A stretch of DNA of 64,000 bases from positions 1 to 64,000 of the forward strand of contig JASJCL010000012.1 in the NCBI GenBank assembly GCA_030066015.1, read 5' to 3'. The notes under the pieces were generated by a model. That model did no database searches, was not told where the DNA came from, and saw only the letters and a list, made by a program, of their open reading frames with translations. Of the stretch, positions 45,728 to 54,508 are shown piece by piece (position 1 is the stretch's first letter; each line of letters opens with the position of its first letter). The position numbers and the translations under genes are program-made. This DNA is from Desulfosarcinaceae bacterium (lineage in GTDB: Bacteria > Desulfobacterota > Desulfobacteria > Desulfobacterales > Desulfosarcinaceae).

Positions 45728-47065
45728 ATGAAGACCATCGCCGAACGTGCCAAAGAGTTGTGTGACCGCCTCTCCTGCCACGAGATCGTCACCGACGAGG
45801 TGGCAGCGCTCAAAACAGAGTGGGAGAACGACCCTCGTTGGAAGGGGATCACACGCCCTTACTCGGCCGAAGAGGTGCTCAAACTGCGCGGTACCCTCAA
45901 GATCGACTACACCTTGGCCCGCGCCGGGGCAAAGCGTCTCTGGATGCTGCTCAACGAAGAACCATATGTGGCCGCCCTGGGCGCCCTCACCGGCAACCAA
46001 GCGGTCCAGCAAGTGGAGGCCGGGCTGAAGGCGATCTACCTGAGCGGTTGGCAGGTGGCGGCAGATAACAACTTGGCTGGCGAAATGTACCCCGACCAGA
46101 GCCTCTACCCTTCCAACAGCGTTCCCGCCGTTGTGCGCCGCATCAACAAGGCGTTGCGACGGGCCGACCAGATCCAGGTTCTCGACGGCCGCAAGGGCGG
46201 TCCCTACTGGTACGCCCCCATTGTGGCAGACGCCGAGGCCGGTTTCGGCGGGCCCCTCAACGCTTTTGAACTGATGCGCGAGATGATCGATGCCGGTGCC
46301 GGCGGTGTCCATTTCGAGGACCAGCTATCCTCTGCCAAGAAGTGCGGCCACCTGGGGGGCAAGGTGTTGGTGCCCACCCAGGAGTTCATTACCAAACTGA
46401 TCGCCGCCCGACTGGCCGCCGACATCTGCGGGGTGCCCACCTTGCTGGTCGCGCGCACCGATGCCGAAGCCGCCCGACTGCTGACCAGCGACATCGATCT
46501 CCGCGATAAACCCTTTCTGCTCGACCAGGAGCGTTCTTCCGAAGGCTTCTACTACATAAAGAACGGCATTGAGACGGCCATCGCCCGCGGTCTGGCCTAT
46601 GCACCTTACGCTGATGTGGTCTGGTGCGAAACCTCACGTCCCAATCTGGAGGAGGCCCGCCGATTTGCCGAGGGCATTCATAGCCAGTTTCCAGGCAAAT
46701 TGTTGGCCTACAACTGCTCCCCGTCATTCAACTGGGAGGCCAATCTTGCGCCGGAAGTGATCGCCAATTTTCAAAAAGAGCTGGGCACCATGGGGTATAA
46801 GTTTCAATTCGTCACGCTGGCCGGATTCCACGTCCTCAATCTGGGCATGTTCGACCTCGCCTCCAGCTACCGAAAAGAGGGGATGGCGGCCTACAGTCGC
46901 TTCCAGCAGCGGGAGTTTGACCATGGCAAGGAGGACGGTTACATGGCCATCACGCACCAGAAGTTCGTGGGGACGGGTTATTTCGACCGGGTGATGAACG
47001 CCGTCAGCCTCGGGGAATCTTCGGTCAAAGCGATGGCCGATTCCACCGAAAGCGCCCAATTCTGA
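45728..47065 (+). CDS. aceA: Isocitrate lyase
   Basis: The 445-residue enzyme has the catalytic KKCGHLGGK motif, the upstream metal-site block [11 protein letters not shown], and NCSPSFNW near the C-terminus. It cleaves isocitrate to succinate and glyoxylate. It lies 45 bp after aceB on the same strand, so the shunt enzymes are probably co-transcribed. Confidence 0.97.
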   Translation: MKTIAERAKELCDRLSCHEIVTDEVAALKTEWENDPRWKGITRPYSAEEVLKLRGTLKIDYTLARAGAKRLWMLLNEEPYVAALGALTGNQAVQQVEAGLKAIYLSGWQVAADNNLAGEMYPDQSLYPSNSVPAVVRRINKALRRADQIQVLDGRKGGPYWYAPIVADAEAGFGGPLNAFELMREMIDAGAGGVHFEDQLSSAKKCGHLGGKVLVPTQEFITKLIAARLAADICGVPTLLVARTDAEAARLLTSDIDLRDKPFLLDQERSSEGFYYIKNGIETAIARGLAYAPYADVVWCETSRPNLEEARRFAEGIHSQFPGKLLAYNCSPSFNWEANLAPEVIANFQKELGTMGYKFQFVTLAGFHVLNLGMFDLASSYRKEGMAAYSRFQQREFDHGKEDGYMAITHQKFVGTGYFDRVMNAVSLGESSVKAMADSTESAQF

Positions 47066-47067
47066 GC

Positions 47068-47096
47068 CCCCGGCATACGGCCAAAGACCGCCGGGG
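47068..47096 (+). terminator. Hairpin after aceA
   Basis: A 7-bp GC-only stem (47068-47074 with 47090-47096) with a 15-nt loop begins 2 bp after the aceA stop. No T tract follows, so termination is uncertain. Confidence 0.4.
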
Positions 47097-47137
47097 TCGC
47101 GTCTCAAGCCCCGGCCCGGGCGGTCGATATAGCCAAT

Positions 47138-48286
47138 ATGCCGGGTCCAATATATCACCTCATTTTCGACAGTCGCCAGATTTCGCCGAACCGACACCCC
47201 GCCCTCAAAGCGCGCATGCGGGATCGGCTCGGACTGGATGACGCCGCCCTCCAGCGCCTCTTCTGCGGCCGGCCAACGGTGATCCGGCGCAACCTCAGCG
47301 CATCGCGCGCCAGGAAGTATGCCCAGCGTTTCAAAGCGCTGGGGGCACCGTTGCGCATGGTACCGCTGCACCCCCCTGCGGCAGGACCAGAAACCCATCT
47401 CAGCGACAGTCTGGTTGTCTGTCCCAATTGTAAACACCGTCAGCCCCTGGCGGAGGAGTGCCAGCGCTGCGGTCTGATCTTCCGCAAATACCGACCTGGC
47501 AAACCGGCTCCGCAAACGGAACCGGCGACGGCAATTCCATCGGCTGAATCCCGACGAACGGACGACCCCGCCGAGGCGGAGACAACACGAAAATCGTCAG
47601 CGGGTGCAGCGACATCTCTGACCCGGATGATGCAGTTGTACGCCACCCTGTGCACCTGGATGACCCGCTTGCAGAACCATCCCCGACTGGGCCGTGCCGC
47701 CGATCACCGCGCGACGCCGCCCTATCTCCAGACCCTCGTCAGTCAAACAGGACGAACCATCGTATACGCCCTGGTCGCCCTTATCCTTTTGGTGGTGGGC
47801 ATGTGGTTTGCCCGCGGCCTGTGGCTACTCTATGCCGCCACCCAGGTGGGCGAACGCTTCATTGCCAAGTTTCCGGCCAAAGCGCAGGCCATTGTCACGG
47901 TGCTGGATCAGCACACCCTGATGCTCCCCGTGGCGACCATACTGGTGACGCTGCTCGTATGCGTCGTAATCGCCACGACAACCCAGTTCCTCCATCTGGC
48001 ACGCTACCTCTATCACCATCGTCCCTGGTGGTGGCGCCTCTTGTGCTGGTACCTGCCGATAACGGCCGTTGGCGGCGCGGCCATGTGCCACCTTGGCCTT
48101 GTCCCCAGCACCAGGCTCGGGGCCGGTTTGGCCCTGCTGCCCACCCTCTGTTTGGCACCGGCCGTGTTCGACCTCGGCCAGGCTCTCATCTGCGAGGCCG
48201 GCGACATCCTGGCCCGCCTGCGCGCATTGCTGCACCTGCCCCTGCATCAGCTGCGCACCCGCATTGCCACTCACCTGAAAGGGTGA
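47138..48286 (+). CDS. Membrane protein with N-terminal alpha/beta domain and zinc ribbon
   Basis: The 382-residue protein begins with a small domain of about 65 residues (LDDAALQRLFCGRPTVIRRNLS, ARKYAQRFKALGAPLRMV). A similar domain precedes DUF805 or RDD-type membrane regions in other proteins. Next is a zinc ribbon (CPNCKHRQPLAEECQRCGLIF), then about four membrane helices from residue 205. The soluble cytoplasmic N-terminus with the ribbon may sense or bind a partner. No characterised function is known. There is no clear ribosome-binding site. Confidence 0.7.
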   Translation: MPGPIYHLIFDSRQISPNRHPALKARMRDRLGLDDAALQRLFCGRPTVIRRNLSASRARKYAQRFKALGAPLRMVPLHPPAAGPETHLSDSLVVCPNCKHRQPLAEECQRCGLIFRKYRPGKPAPQTEPATAIPSAESRRTDDPAEAETTRKSSAGAATSLTRMMQLYATLCTWMTRLQNHPRLGRAADHRATPPYLQTLVSQTGRTIVYALVALILLVVGMWFARGLWLLYAATQVGERFIAKFPAKAQAIVTVLDQHTLMLPVATILVTLLVCVVIATTTQFLHLARYLYHHRPWWWRLLCWYLPITAVGGAAMCHLGLVPSTRLGAGLALLPTLCLAPAVFDLGQALICEAGDILARLRALLHLPLHQLRTRIATHLKG

Positions 48287-48338
48287 TAATCTTCCCACGC
48301 CCTGCGCGTCCGGCAACCCAAAAAACAAGGAGGTAGAG

Positions 48339-48818
48339 ATGGCAAGCAACGCCGTTCAGGACACTTACGCCGACAACGACAGCCACTGTTACGGCTGCGG
48401 CCGTCTGAATCCCCACGGCCTGCAGATCAAGACCCGCTGGGAGGGGGAGCAGACGGTCTGCCGCTTCACACCCAAGCCCTACCACACGGCCATACCCGGC
48501 TACGTGTACGGCGGTCTGATCGCCTCTCTCATCGACTGTCACGGTACCGGCAGCGCCGCCGCTGCCGCTTACCGCAAGGCGGGTCGCGATATGGGCAGCG
48601 ACCCCAAGCTGCGTTACGTGACCGCCTCTCTGCACGTGGAATATCAGCGTCCGACGCCCATCGGCACACCGCTCGAATTGCGCGGCGATATCGAGGAGAT
48701 CGGCCGATCGGACGACTTCGGCCCGAAAAAGGTCGTCGTGGCCATCACCCTTTTCGCCGATGGGCAGGCCTGCGCCACTGGCCGGGTGGTGGCCGTCAAG
48801 GTCCCCGAAAATTGGTAG
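48339..48818 (+). CDS. Hotdog-fold thioesterase (PaaI/4HBT-like)
   Basis: The 159-residue protein has the hotdog-fold block YVYGGLIASLIDCHGTGSAAAAAY and RYVTASLHVEYQRPTPIG, typical of acyl-CoA thioesterases. An N-terminal CYGCG motif precedes it. AAGGAGG upstream fixes the start. It probably hydrolyses an acyl-CoA. The stop overlaps the next gene start. Confidence 0.85.
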   Translation: MASNAVQDTYADNDSHCYGCGRLNPHGLQIKTRWEGEQTVCRFTPKPYHTAIPGYVYGGLIASLIDCHGTGSAAAAAYRKAGRDMGSDPKLRYVTASLHVEYQRPTPIGTPLELRGDIEEIGRSDDFGPKKVVVAITLFADGQACATGRVVAVKVPENW

Positions 48819-49876
48819 ACGCGGCAGCGGCGGCGCAACCGCCCCACAACCGGAGCGGTGGGCTACGCTGGGGATGGTGGGGGCGGTTCCTGGCCCTTGT
48901 GTTGCTGGTACTGCTGTTGGCCGGCAACCGCTGGCCTTACGCCCCTCGCAGCTTCTACGCCGCCTGGGATCAGGGCCACATTCTGGCATTCGCCCTGTGG
49001 ACCGCTCTGTTGATCGGGCACATCCCGAGGCTGAGCCAGCGGTCGCCCCTATACCAGCTGACGGTCGCGCTCTGTTTCGCCCTGATCTTCGGATTGGCCA
49101 CCGAAACCCTTCAGGCCTTGGGCGGCAATGGCCCCCCCGATCTTCTCGACATGGGCCGCAATCTCATCGGCGCGCTCACCGGATGGGCGTTTTTTACTTC
49201 CGGTCTACAGGCCTGCCCGCCCCATCACCGCCGACGCGTTCGCCTGGCAGTGGGTCTCCTGATCGCGACCAGCCTCCTGCCCCTGGGCCGAGCCCTGGTG
49301 GATGAGCATCAGGCACGCCGAGCCTTCCCTGTTCTGGCGGCCTTTGACGGACCCTTCGAAAGTGACCGCTGGTCGGGTAGCGCCCGCTTCGACATTGTGC
49401 GGCCACCCTTCGCACCTGAAACGCCCCTATTGCGCATCGACTTTCAGACCACCCACTATTCTGGCGTTGCCCTCGACCATTTTCCTGGGGATTGGCGCGG
49501 ATATGAGGCCCTGGAGTTCCGTCTCTACAACCCCGATACCGCCCCCCTGATCCTCGTCTGCCGGATCAACGACAAGGACCACAACCTGGCGGGATATCGC
49601 TACGATGATCGCTTCAACCGCCAACTCACCCTGCCGAGCGGTTGGTCCCGCATCCGCCTCCCCATTGCGCAGATCGCCGCCGCGCCGCAAGCACGGACCA
49701 TGAGGATAGAGGAGATCCTGCAGGTGGGGCTCTTCACCGTTGCCCTGCAAACTCCCCGGACGGCCTATCTGGACCGCATGCGCCTCGTCTCCGGAGAGCT
49801 CGCCAAACCGCTGCAAGATGTGTCCAAGCCTCCCCAACCCGGGAATCTCGTTGACAAGGCGGCTTCTAAATTTTAA
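48812..49876 (+). CDS. VanZ-like membrane protein with C-terminal beta-sandwich domain
   Basis: The 354-residue protein has an N-terminal VanZ-like region of four helices (AWDQGHILAFALWTALLIG, GLATETLQALGGNGPPDLLDMGRNLIGAL) and a second part of about 180 residues resembling a carbohydrate-binding or CIA30-like beta sandwich (PLLRIDFQTTHYSGVALDHF). The assumed start is TTG at 48812, which overlaps the thioesterase stop by 7 bp. Another non-ATG start downstream is possible. Function unknown. Confidence 0.75.
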   Translation: MVDAAAAAQPPHNRSGGLRWGWWGRFLALVLLVLLLAGNRWPYAPRSFYAAWDQGHILAFALWTALLIGHIPRLSQRSPLYQLTVALCFALIFGLATETLQALGGNGPPDLLDMGRNLIGALTGWAFFTSGLQACPPHHRRRVRLAVGLLIATSLLPLGRALVDEHQARRAFPVLAAFDGPFESDRWSGSARFDIVRPPFAPETPLLRIDFQTTHYSGVALDHFPGDWRGYEALEFRLYNPDTAPLILVCRINDKDHNLAGYRYDDRFNRQLTLPSGWSRIRLPIAQIAAAPQARTMRIEEILQVGLFTVALQTPRTAYLDRMRLVSGELAKPLQDVSKPPQPGNLVDKAASKF

Positions 49877-49967
49877 ATAAATTCAGTTGGCTGTCAGATT
49901 TAAGCCATCGTCCTGAATCTTCAAACAATGGCGCCCGCCGAAGTGCCACCAACAAGGAAACGGCCCC

Positions 49968-51650
49968 ATGTCGGAAGACACCCAGAAGGTCATCTACTCG
50001 ATGATTCGCGTCAGCAAGTTTCACCAGCAAAAGCCCATCCTCAAAGAGATCTCCCTGAGTTATTTCTATGGCGCCAAGATTGGCGTTCTGGGGCTCAACG
50101 GGGCCGGAAAGAGCAGTTTACTGCGCATACTGGCGGGCGTCGATCGAGATTTCAGCGGGGAAGCCAACCTCTCCAAAGGGTTCACCGTGGGCTTGCTGGA
50201 GCAGGAGCCCTTGGTGGCGGAGACCAAAACCGTCCGAGCGGTGGTGGCCGAAGGGGTGGGAGCAGTGATGGCCCTGGTGGAAGAGTTCAACGAGATCAAC
50301 GCCAAATTCGCCGAGCCCATGTCCGATGAGGAGATGGACCGACTCATCACCCGCCAGGGAGAGGTCCAGGAGCTTCTCGACAAACACGACGCCTGGGATA
50401 TCGAGGCCCGTCTGGAAATGGCCATGGACGCACTGCGCTGTCCTCCCGGGGATACGCCCGTTCAGGTCCTCTCTGGTGGTGAACGGCGGCGGGTGGCGCT
50501 TTGTCGCCTGCTCCTGCAGAAACCCGACATCCTGCTCCTGGACGAGCCCACCAACCACCTGGACGCCGAATCGGTGGCCTGGTTGGAACACCATCTCCAG
50601 CAATATGCCGGTACCGTCATCGCGGTCACCCACGATCGCTATTTTCTGGACAATGTGGCCGGCTGGATTTTAGAGCTGGACCGTGGCCACGGCATTCCCT
50701 GGAAGGGGAACTACTCCTCCTGGTTGGCGCAAAAGCAGATCCGCCTGGCCCAAGCGGAGAAAAAGGAGAGCGAGCGGCAGCGCACCCTTCAGCGCGAGCT
50801 GGAATGGATCCGAATGTCGCCCAAAGGGCGCCGGGCCAAGTCCAAGGCCCGCATTCGGTCGTATGAAACACTGCTGGGGCAGGAGAGCGAACGCCTTGAC
50901 CGCGACCTGCAGATCTATATCCCCCCGGGACCGCGCCTGGGCGATCTGGTGATCCAGGCGGTCGGGCTCACCAAAGCCTTTGGTGATCGCTTGTTGATGG
51001 AAGATCTTGCCTTTAACCTGCCCCCCGGTGGCATCGTCGGCGTCGTCGGTCCCAACGGAGCGGGAAAAACCACTCTCTTCCGAATGATCACTGGAGAAGC
51101 GCAGCCCGATGCGGGCAGCTTCAAGATCGGCCCGACGGTCCAAATGGCCCACGTAGACCAGAGCCGCGGCGAACTCCAGGCGGATCGGACGATATGGGAA
51201 ACCATTTCAGGGGGACATGATACCATCCGCCTGGGTGACCGGGAAGTCAACTCGCGGGCCTACGTGGCGCGGTTCAACTTTTCCGGCAGCGATCAGCAAA
51301 AAAAGGCGGGCCTGCTGTCGGGCGGCGAACGCAACCGGGTCCACCTGGCCCTGATGCTCAAGAGCGGGGCCAATCTCCTGCTGCTGGACGAGCCCACCAA
51401 CGACCTGGACGTGAACACGCTGCGGGCGCTGGAGACCGCCCTGGAGCACTTTGCCGGCTGCGCGGTGGTGATCAGCCACGACCGCTGGTTTTTGGACCGC
51501 ATCGCCACTCACATTCTGGCATTTGAGGGAGAGAGCCGGGTGGTCTGGTTCGAGGGCAACTACTCTGATTATGCGGCCGACCGCCGCAATCGGCTGGGCA
51601 AGGATGCTGAGATACCGAGGCGGATCAAGTACCGCCGATTGACACGCTGA
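49968..51650 (+). CDS. ettA: ABC-F ATPase, EttA-like translational throttle
   Basis: The 560-residue protein (EttA is 555) has two ABC domains: Walker A GLNGAGKSS with LSGGERRRVALCRLL and LLLDEPTNHLD, then Walker A GPNGAGKTT with LSGGERNRVHLALM and LLLDEPTNDLD. They are joined by a linker with the EttA arm (WIRMSPKGRRAKSKARI). EttA binds the ribosomal E site and gates the first peptide bond according to energy state. AAGGAA lies upstream. Confidence 0.93.
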   Translation: MSEDTQKVIYSMIRVSKFHQQKPILKEISLSYFYGAKIGVLGLNGAGKSSLLRILAGVDRDFSGEANLSKGFTVGLLEQEPLVAETKTVRAVVAEGVGAVMALVEEFNEINAKFAEPMSDEEMDRLITRQGEVQELLDKHDAWDIEARLEMAMDALRCPPGDTPVQVLSGGERRRVALCRLLLQKPDILLLDEPTNHLDAESVAWLEHHLQQYAGTVIAVTHDRYFLDNVAGWILELDRGHGIPWKGNYSSWLAQKQIRLAQAEKKESERQRTLQRELEWIRMSPKGRRAKSKARIRSYETLLGQESERLDRDLQIYIPPGPRLGDLVIQAVGLTKAFGDRLLMEDLAFNLPPGGIVGVVGPNGAGKTTLFRMITGEAQPDAGSFKIGPTVQMAHVDQSRGELQADRTIWETISGGHDTIRLGDREVNSRAYVARFNFSGSDQQKKAGLLSGGERNRVHLALMLKSGANLLLLDEPTNDLDVNTLRALETALEHFAGCAVVISHDRWFLDRIATHILAFEGESRVVWFEGNYSDYAADRRNRLGKDAEIPRRIKYRRLTR

Positions 51651-51715
51651 TGCGCTGAGGCGACGAACGATCCCAACTGGGGTGGCCTCAGCGGCTGAGC
51701 AGATGAGAGCGAGGC

Positions 51716-53047
51716 ATGCGTATTTTCAGCGGCCATATGCTTCAATTGAAGCGCTTTCTGACCGACGGCATCTGGCATTCACCGCCGGCGTCGTCAGGTG
51801 CGCTAGCGATTTATGGGCGACCCATCCTGCGCATGGCCGTTCTCACCGCCCGCGGGGCCCGTGACAACCGCTGCGCGCTGCGGGCTTCGGCGTTGACCCT
51901 CTACACCCTGCTCTCCCTGGTGCCGGTGGCTGCCATGGCCTTCGGTATCGCCAAGGGCTTCGGTTTCGAGCAGCGCCTTCAGACCGTATTGATGGCGCGC
52001 TTCGCCGGCCAGGAGGAAGTTCTCCAGTATGTGATCAGCTTCGCGCATTCACTGCTCGAAAATACCCGCGGCGGCGTGGTGGCCGGCATCGGCGTTGCGG
52101 CCCTATTCTGGGCGGTGGTCAAGGTATTGGGCCACATCGAGAGCGCCCTGAACCACATCTGGAAGGTGCCATCGCGCACTTGGGAGCGACGCCTGGGAGA
52201 CTATCTGGCCGTCATGCTGATCGGCCCCCTGCTCCTGATCACGGCCAGCAGTGCGACCGTCTTTCTGCAGGCCCAGGTTACCGCCATGGCCGATCGCTTC
52301 GACCTACTGCGCATGGTGGGTCCCGCCCTCGCCCTGGCCATCAAACTGGGGCCCTACCTCCTTATGTGGCTGCTGTTCACGCTGATCTACGTGGTGATGC
52401 CCAACACCCATGTGCCGCTCATTTCCGGGTTGGTGGCCGGTATCCTGGCCGGGACGACCTACCAACTGCTGCAGCTGGCGTATATCGATTTGCAGCTCAT
52501 GGTCTCCAATTACAATGCCGTCTACGGCAGCTTCGCCGCCCTGCCCCTCTTCCTGGTCTGGCTGCAGCTCAGCTGGCTGATCGTGTTGGTGGGGGCCGAA
52601 GCGGCCTACGCCCACCAGCATCACGGGCATCATCACGGATGGAACCCCGCGGTGGAACTCTCCCACCGCGACCGGCAACTCATCGCTGTGCGCCTCTGCC
52701 GGGCCGTTGTGGCCGCCTTCTCCGAGGGCGGTCCGGCACCCGAAGCGAATCAACTTGCCACACGTCTGGAGATCTCGCCGGCGGCGGTGCAGGCGCTCCT
52801 GGATGTTCTGGCGGCCAACCGCATCGTGAGCCGCGTCGCCGACACCGACGGCGCAGCGGCCGGCTATCTACCCGCCCGCGACCCGGCCACCCTCACCCTG
52901 GCCCACGTGTTGGCGGCTGTGGATCTCGGCACCAATGGGCAAGCGCAACTGTTGCGGCCGGAGGAAGGCCGCAGCCAAGCGGCCCTCGACACCTACCTGG
53001 CGGCCCAAACCGCCGCGCCGGCCAATATGCTTATCAAGGACATCTGA
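51716..53047 (+). CDS. YihY/BrkB-family membrane protein
   Basis: The 443-residue protein has about six membrane helices with the YihY blocks ALRASALTLYTLLSLVP, HIESALNHIWKVP and NAVYGSFAALPLFLVWLQLSW. A His-rich loop (AHQHHGHHHGW) and a winged-helix-like C-terminus (QLATRLEISPAAVQALLDVL) follow. The old annotation as ribonuclease BN is wrong for this family, whose role is unclear. It ends 8 bp from the opposing selenoprotein gene. Confidence 0.88.
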   Translation: MRIFSGHMLQLKRFLTDGIWHSPPASSGALAIYGRPILRMAVLTARGARDNRCALRASALTLYTLLSLVPVAAMAFGIAKGFGFEQRLQTVLMARFAGQEEVLQYVISFAHSLLENTRGGVVAGIGVAALFWAVVKVLGHIESALNHIWKVPSRTWERRLGDYLAVMLIGPLLLITASSATVFLQAQVTAMADRFDLLRMVGPALALAIKLGPYLLMWLLFTLIYVVMPNTHVPLISGLVAGILAGTTYQLLQLAYIDLQLMVSNYNAVYGSFAALPLFLVWLQLSWLIVLVGAEAAYAHQHHGHHHGWNPAVELSHRDRQLIAVRLCRAVVAAFSEGGPAPEANQLATRLEISPAAVQALLDVLAANRIVSRVADTDGAAAGYLPARDPATLTLAHVLAAVDLGTNGQAQLLRPEEGRSQAALDTYLAAQTAAPANMLIKDI

Positions 53048-53055
53048 ACCGCGCT

Positions 53056-53703
53056 TCAGCCCATCTGGGCGACGATATCCAGGGTTTCGGTAGGATCGGG
53101 CCGCTGGGTATAATCGGCGTTGAGGTCTGCGTGGCGGATGATGCCGTCGCGATCGATGACATAGCGGGCCGGTATGGGCAGGGTCCATGAGTCATCGCCA
53201 TTGTGCGCCGGCACATCGATGCCGAACTGCTGGTAGAGCGCCTTGAGATCTTCGGGCAGTGCGTGGCGCAGGCCGAATTGGGCCGCCACCGTATTGCCGG
53301 GGTCGCTGAGGATCTCCACCACCAATTTCTTCTCTTCGGCAAATGCGCGGTTGTGTTCGACCAATTGCGGCGAGATGAGCATCAGTGTCGCGCCGGCTTC
53401 AGCAAATTGGGGTGCTGCCTTGGAAAGAGCTTCCAGCTCTAAGTTGCAATACGGTCACCAACGGCCACGATAAAAACCGAGCACCAGTGTTCCCTTGGCG
53501 AGGGTATCCGCGAGGGACACGGCGGTGCCGGTTTGATTGGTAAGGGTGAATTGAGGGGCCGCATCCCCGCTCTTGAGGGCCTTTTCGACGAGGCCCGAGC
53601 TTCGAAGATCCTCTGTGGCCCGGTGCATCACGGCGAGCGCCTCGGGCGGGGCCTTCTTTTCAAATGCGGCTTTGTATTTGTCCAATCGCTCCTGGAGTTT
53701 CAT
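53056..53703 (-). CDS. Peroxiredoxin-like selenoprotein with Sec at the peroxidatic position
   Basis: Reading from ATG 53703 (AGGAG upstream), the frame meets a single UGA at 53455-53457 after GFYRGRW and then continues without interruption to 53056 (PYCNLELEAL onward). The UGA, codon 83, replaces the Cys of the family motif FYRGxWCPYCN, so it almost surely encodes selenocysteine, with Cys86 as resolving partner (UxxC). The full product is 215 residues with a typical AhpC/TSA (PrxL) fold, including a C-terminal DRDGIIRHADLNADY strand. A bacterial SECIS-like hairpin follows the UGA. It likely reduces peroxides in the cytoplasm. A frameshift or nonsense pseudogene is unlikely because the frame is intact on both sides. 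Confidence 0.9.
53426..53440 (-). promoter_or_regulatory. Candidate bacterial SECIS apical hairpin
   Basis: Directly downstream of the UGA the mRNA reads AGAGCT-GGA-AGCTCT, a perfect 6-bp stem with a G-containing loop. The loop is at nucleotides 24-26 counted from the U of UGA, within the distance SelB needs. Loop sequence differs from E. coli fdhF, as is common among bSECIS elements. Confidence 0.7.
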
Positions 53704-53912
53704 GATGTCTCCTTTGCGGTTAGGGGGAAGATCGGTCGCGGCCCCAATTTGGGCAGGCCTGTGGCGGGTGGATCGGATCATTTGCCATCCAGTCCTCCAT
53801 ATCATAAGCGCAGGTGAGCGAATGTCGAACGGGGAAAACGCGGCGGTCGCGACTGTTTCGGTGGGGGGGAATCATCGCGCATTCATGGCTGCGCACTTGA
53901 TCGCATCGCCCC

Positions 53913-54302
53913 TCATCCAAAAGGAGAAGGCGGCGATGGTGCATTGACCGCTCTGTAATGGCAATAGACCCCGATTCCCCAGCCGATGAGCGACCATTGA
54001 AACCACCAGGGGCCTGGAACGAGGCTGTTGATTCCGATCAGCAGCAGATTCACGCCCAAATAGGCGCTGAAATGGATCCGGAGGGCGTGCCTTCTGCGGT
54101 CGCGCCGTCGGCGCTGCCGACGTTCGGCCTGCTCGGCCGCGATCGCCTGCTCGAGGGTCGCCTCGTCGATATCGAAGGCCCGGCCGATCTCTTGTAATTC
54201 CCGGTAGGCAATCGTGGACGTATCTTTCAGCTGAAAGGCATGCCGCATGATACGGTGCACGTCCTCAGAACTGTATCGCTTGGGCAGGCTCTCCGTGGGC
54301 AT
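53913..54302 (-). CDS. 2TM-domain protein
   Basis: The 129-residue protein has an acidic/helical N-terminus (SSEDVHRIMRHAFQLKDT), a SHOCT- or DUF1707-like helical segment (YRELQEIGRAFDIDEATLEQAI), an Arg-rich stretch, and two close membrane helices (about 73-92 and 99-116), matching the 2TM domain. The ATG at 54302 has AGGAG upstream, so the longer reading to 54425 is rejected. Function unknown. Confidence 0.75.
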   Translation of the reverse strand: MPTESLPKRYSSEDVHRIMRHAFQLKDTSTIAYRELQEIGRAFDIDEATLEQAIAAEQAERRQRRRRDRRRHALRIHFSAYLGVNLLLIGINSLVPGPWWFQWSLIGWGIGVYCHYRAVNAPSPPSPFG

Positions 54303-54508
54303 GGCGGGGATGCTCCTGGTGATGGTTGCAGGCGGGTCGACCCGAGCGGGTCGCTTCCCCACAGGCGCAATGGCTGACCCTGCACCCAACGAAGAAGCCC
54401 CCGTTGCGTGCCGCAGCCGCCCCAATTTAGCAGAAGGTCATGGGAGCGGCAACTGCCGGTGCTGCAGTGGCAGGGGCCGCCCGCCGGAAGCGCAGCAGCG
54501 GCACAGCC

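Noticed and set aside
44684-46312. Long minus-strand open frame opposite aceB and aceA
   Set aside because: Both plus-strand genes are unmistakable enzymes. The antisense product has no recognisable domain.
53056-53805. Peroxiredoxin as two separate genes or a nonsense pseudogene
   Set aside because: The halves are in one frame with only a UGA at the peroxidatic Cys position, followed by a SECIS-like hairpin.
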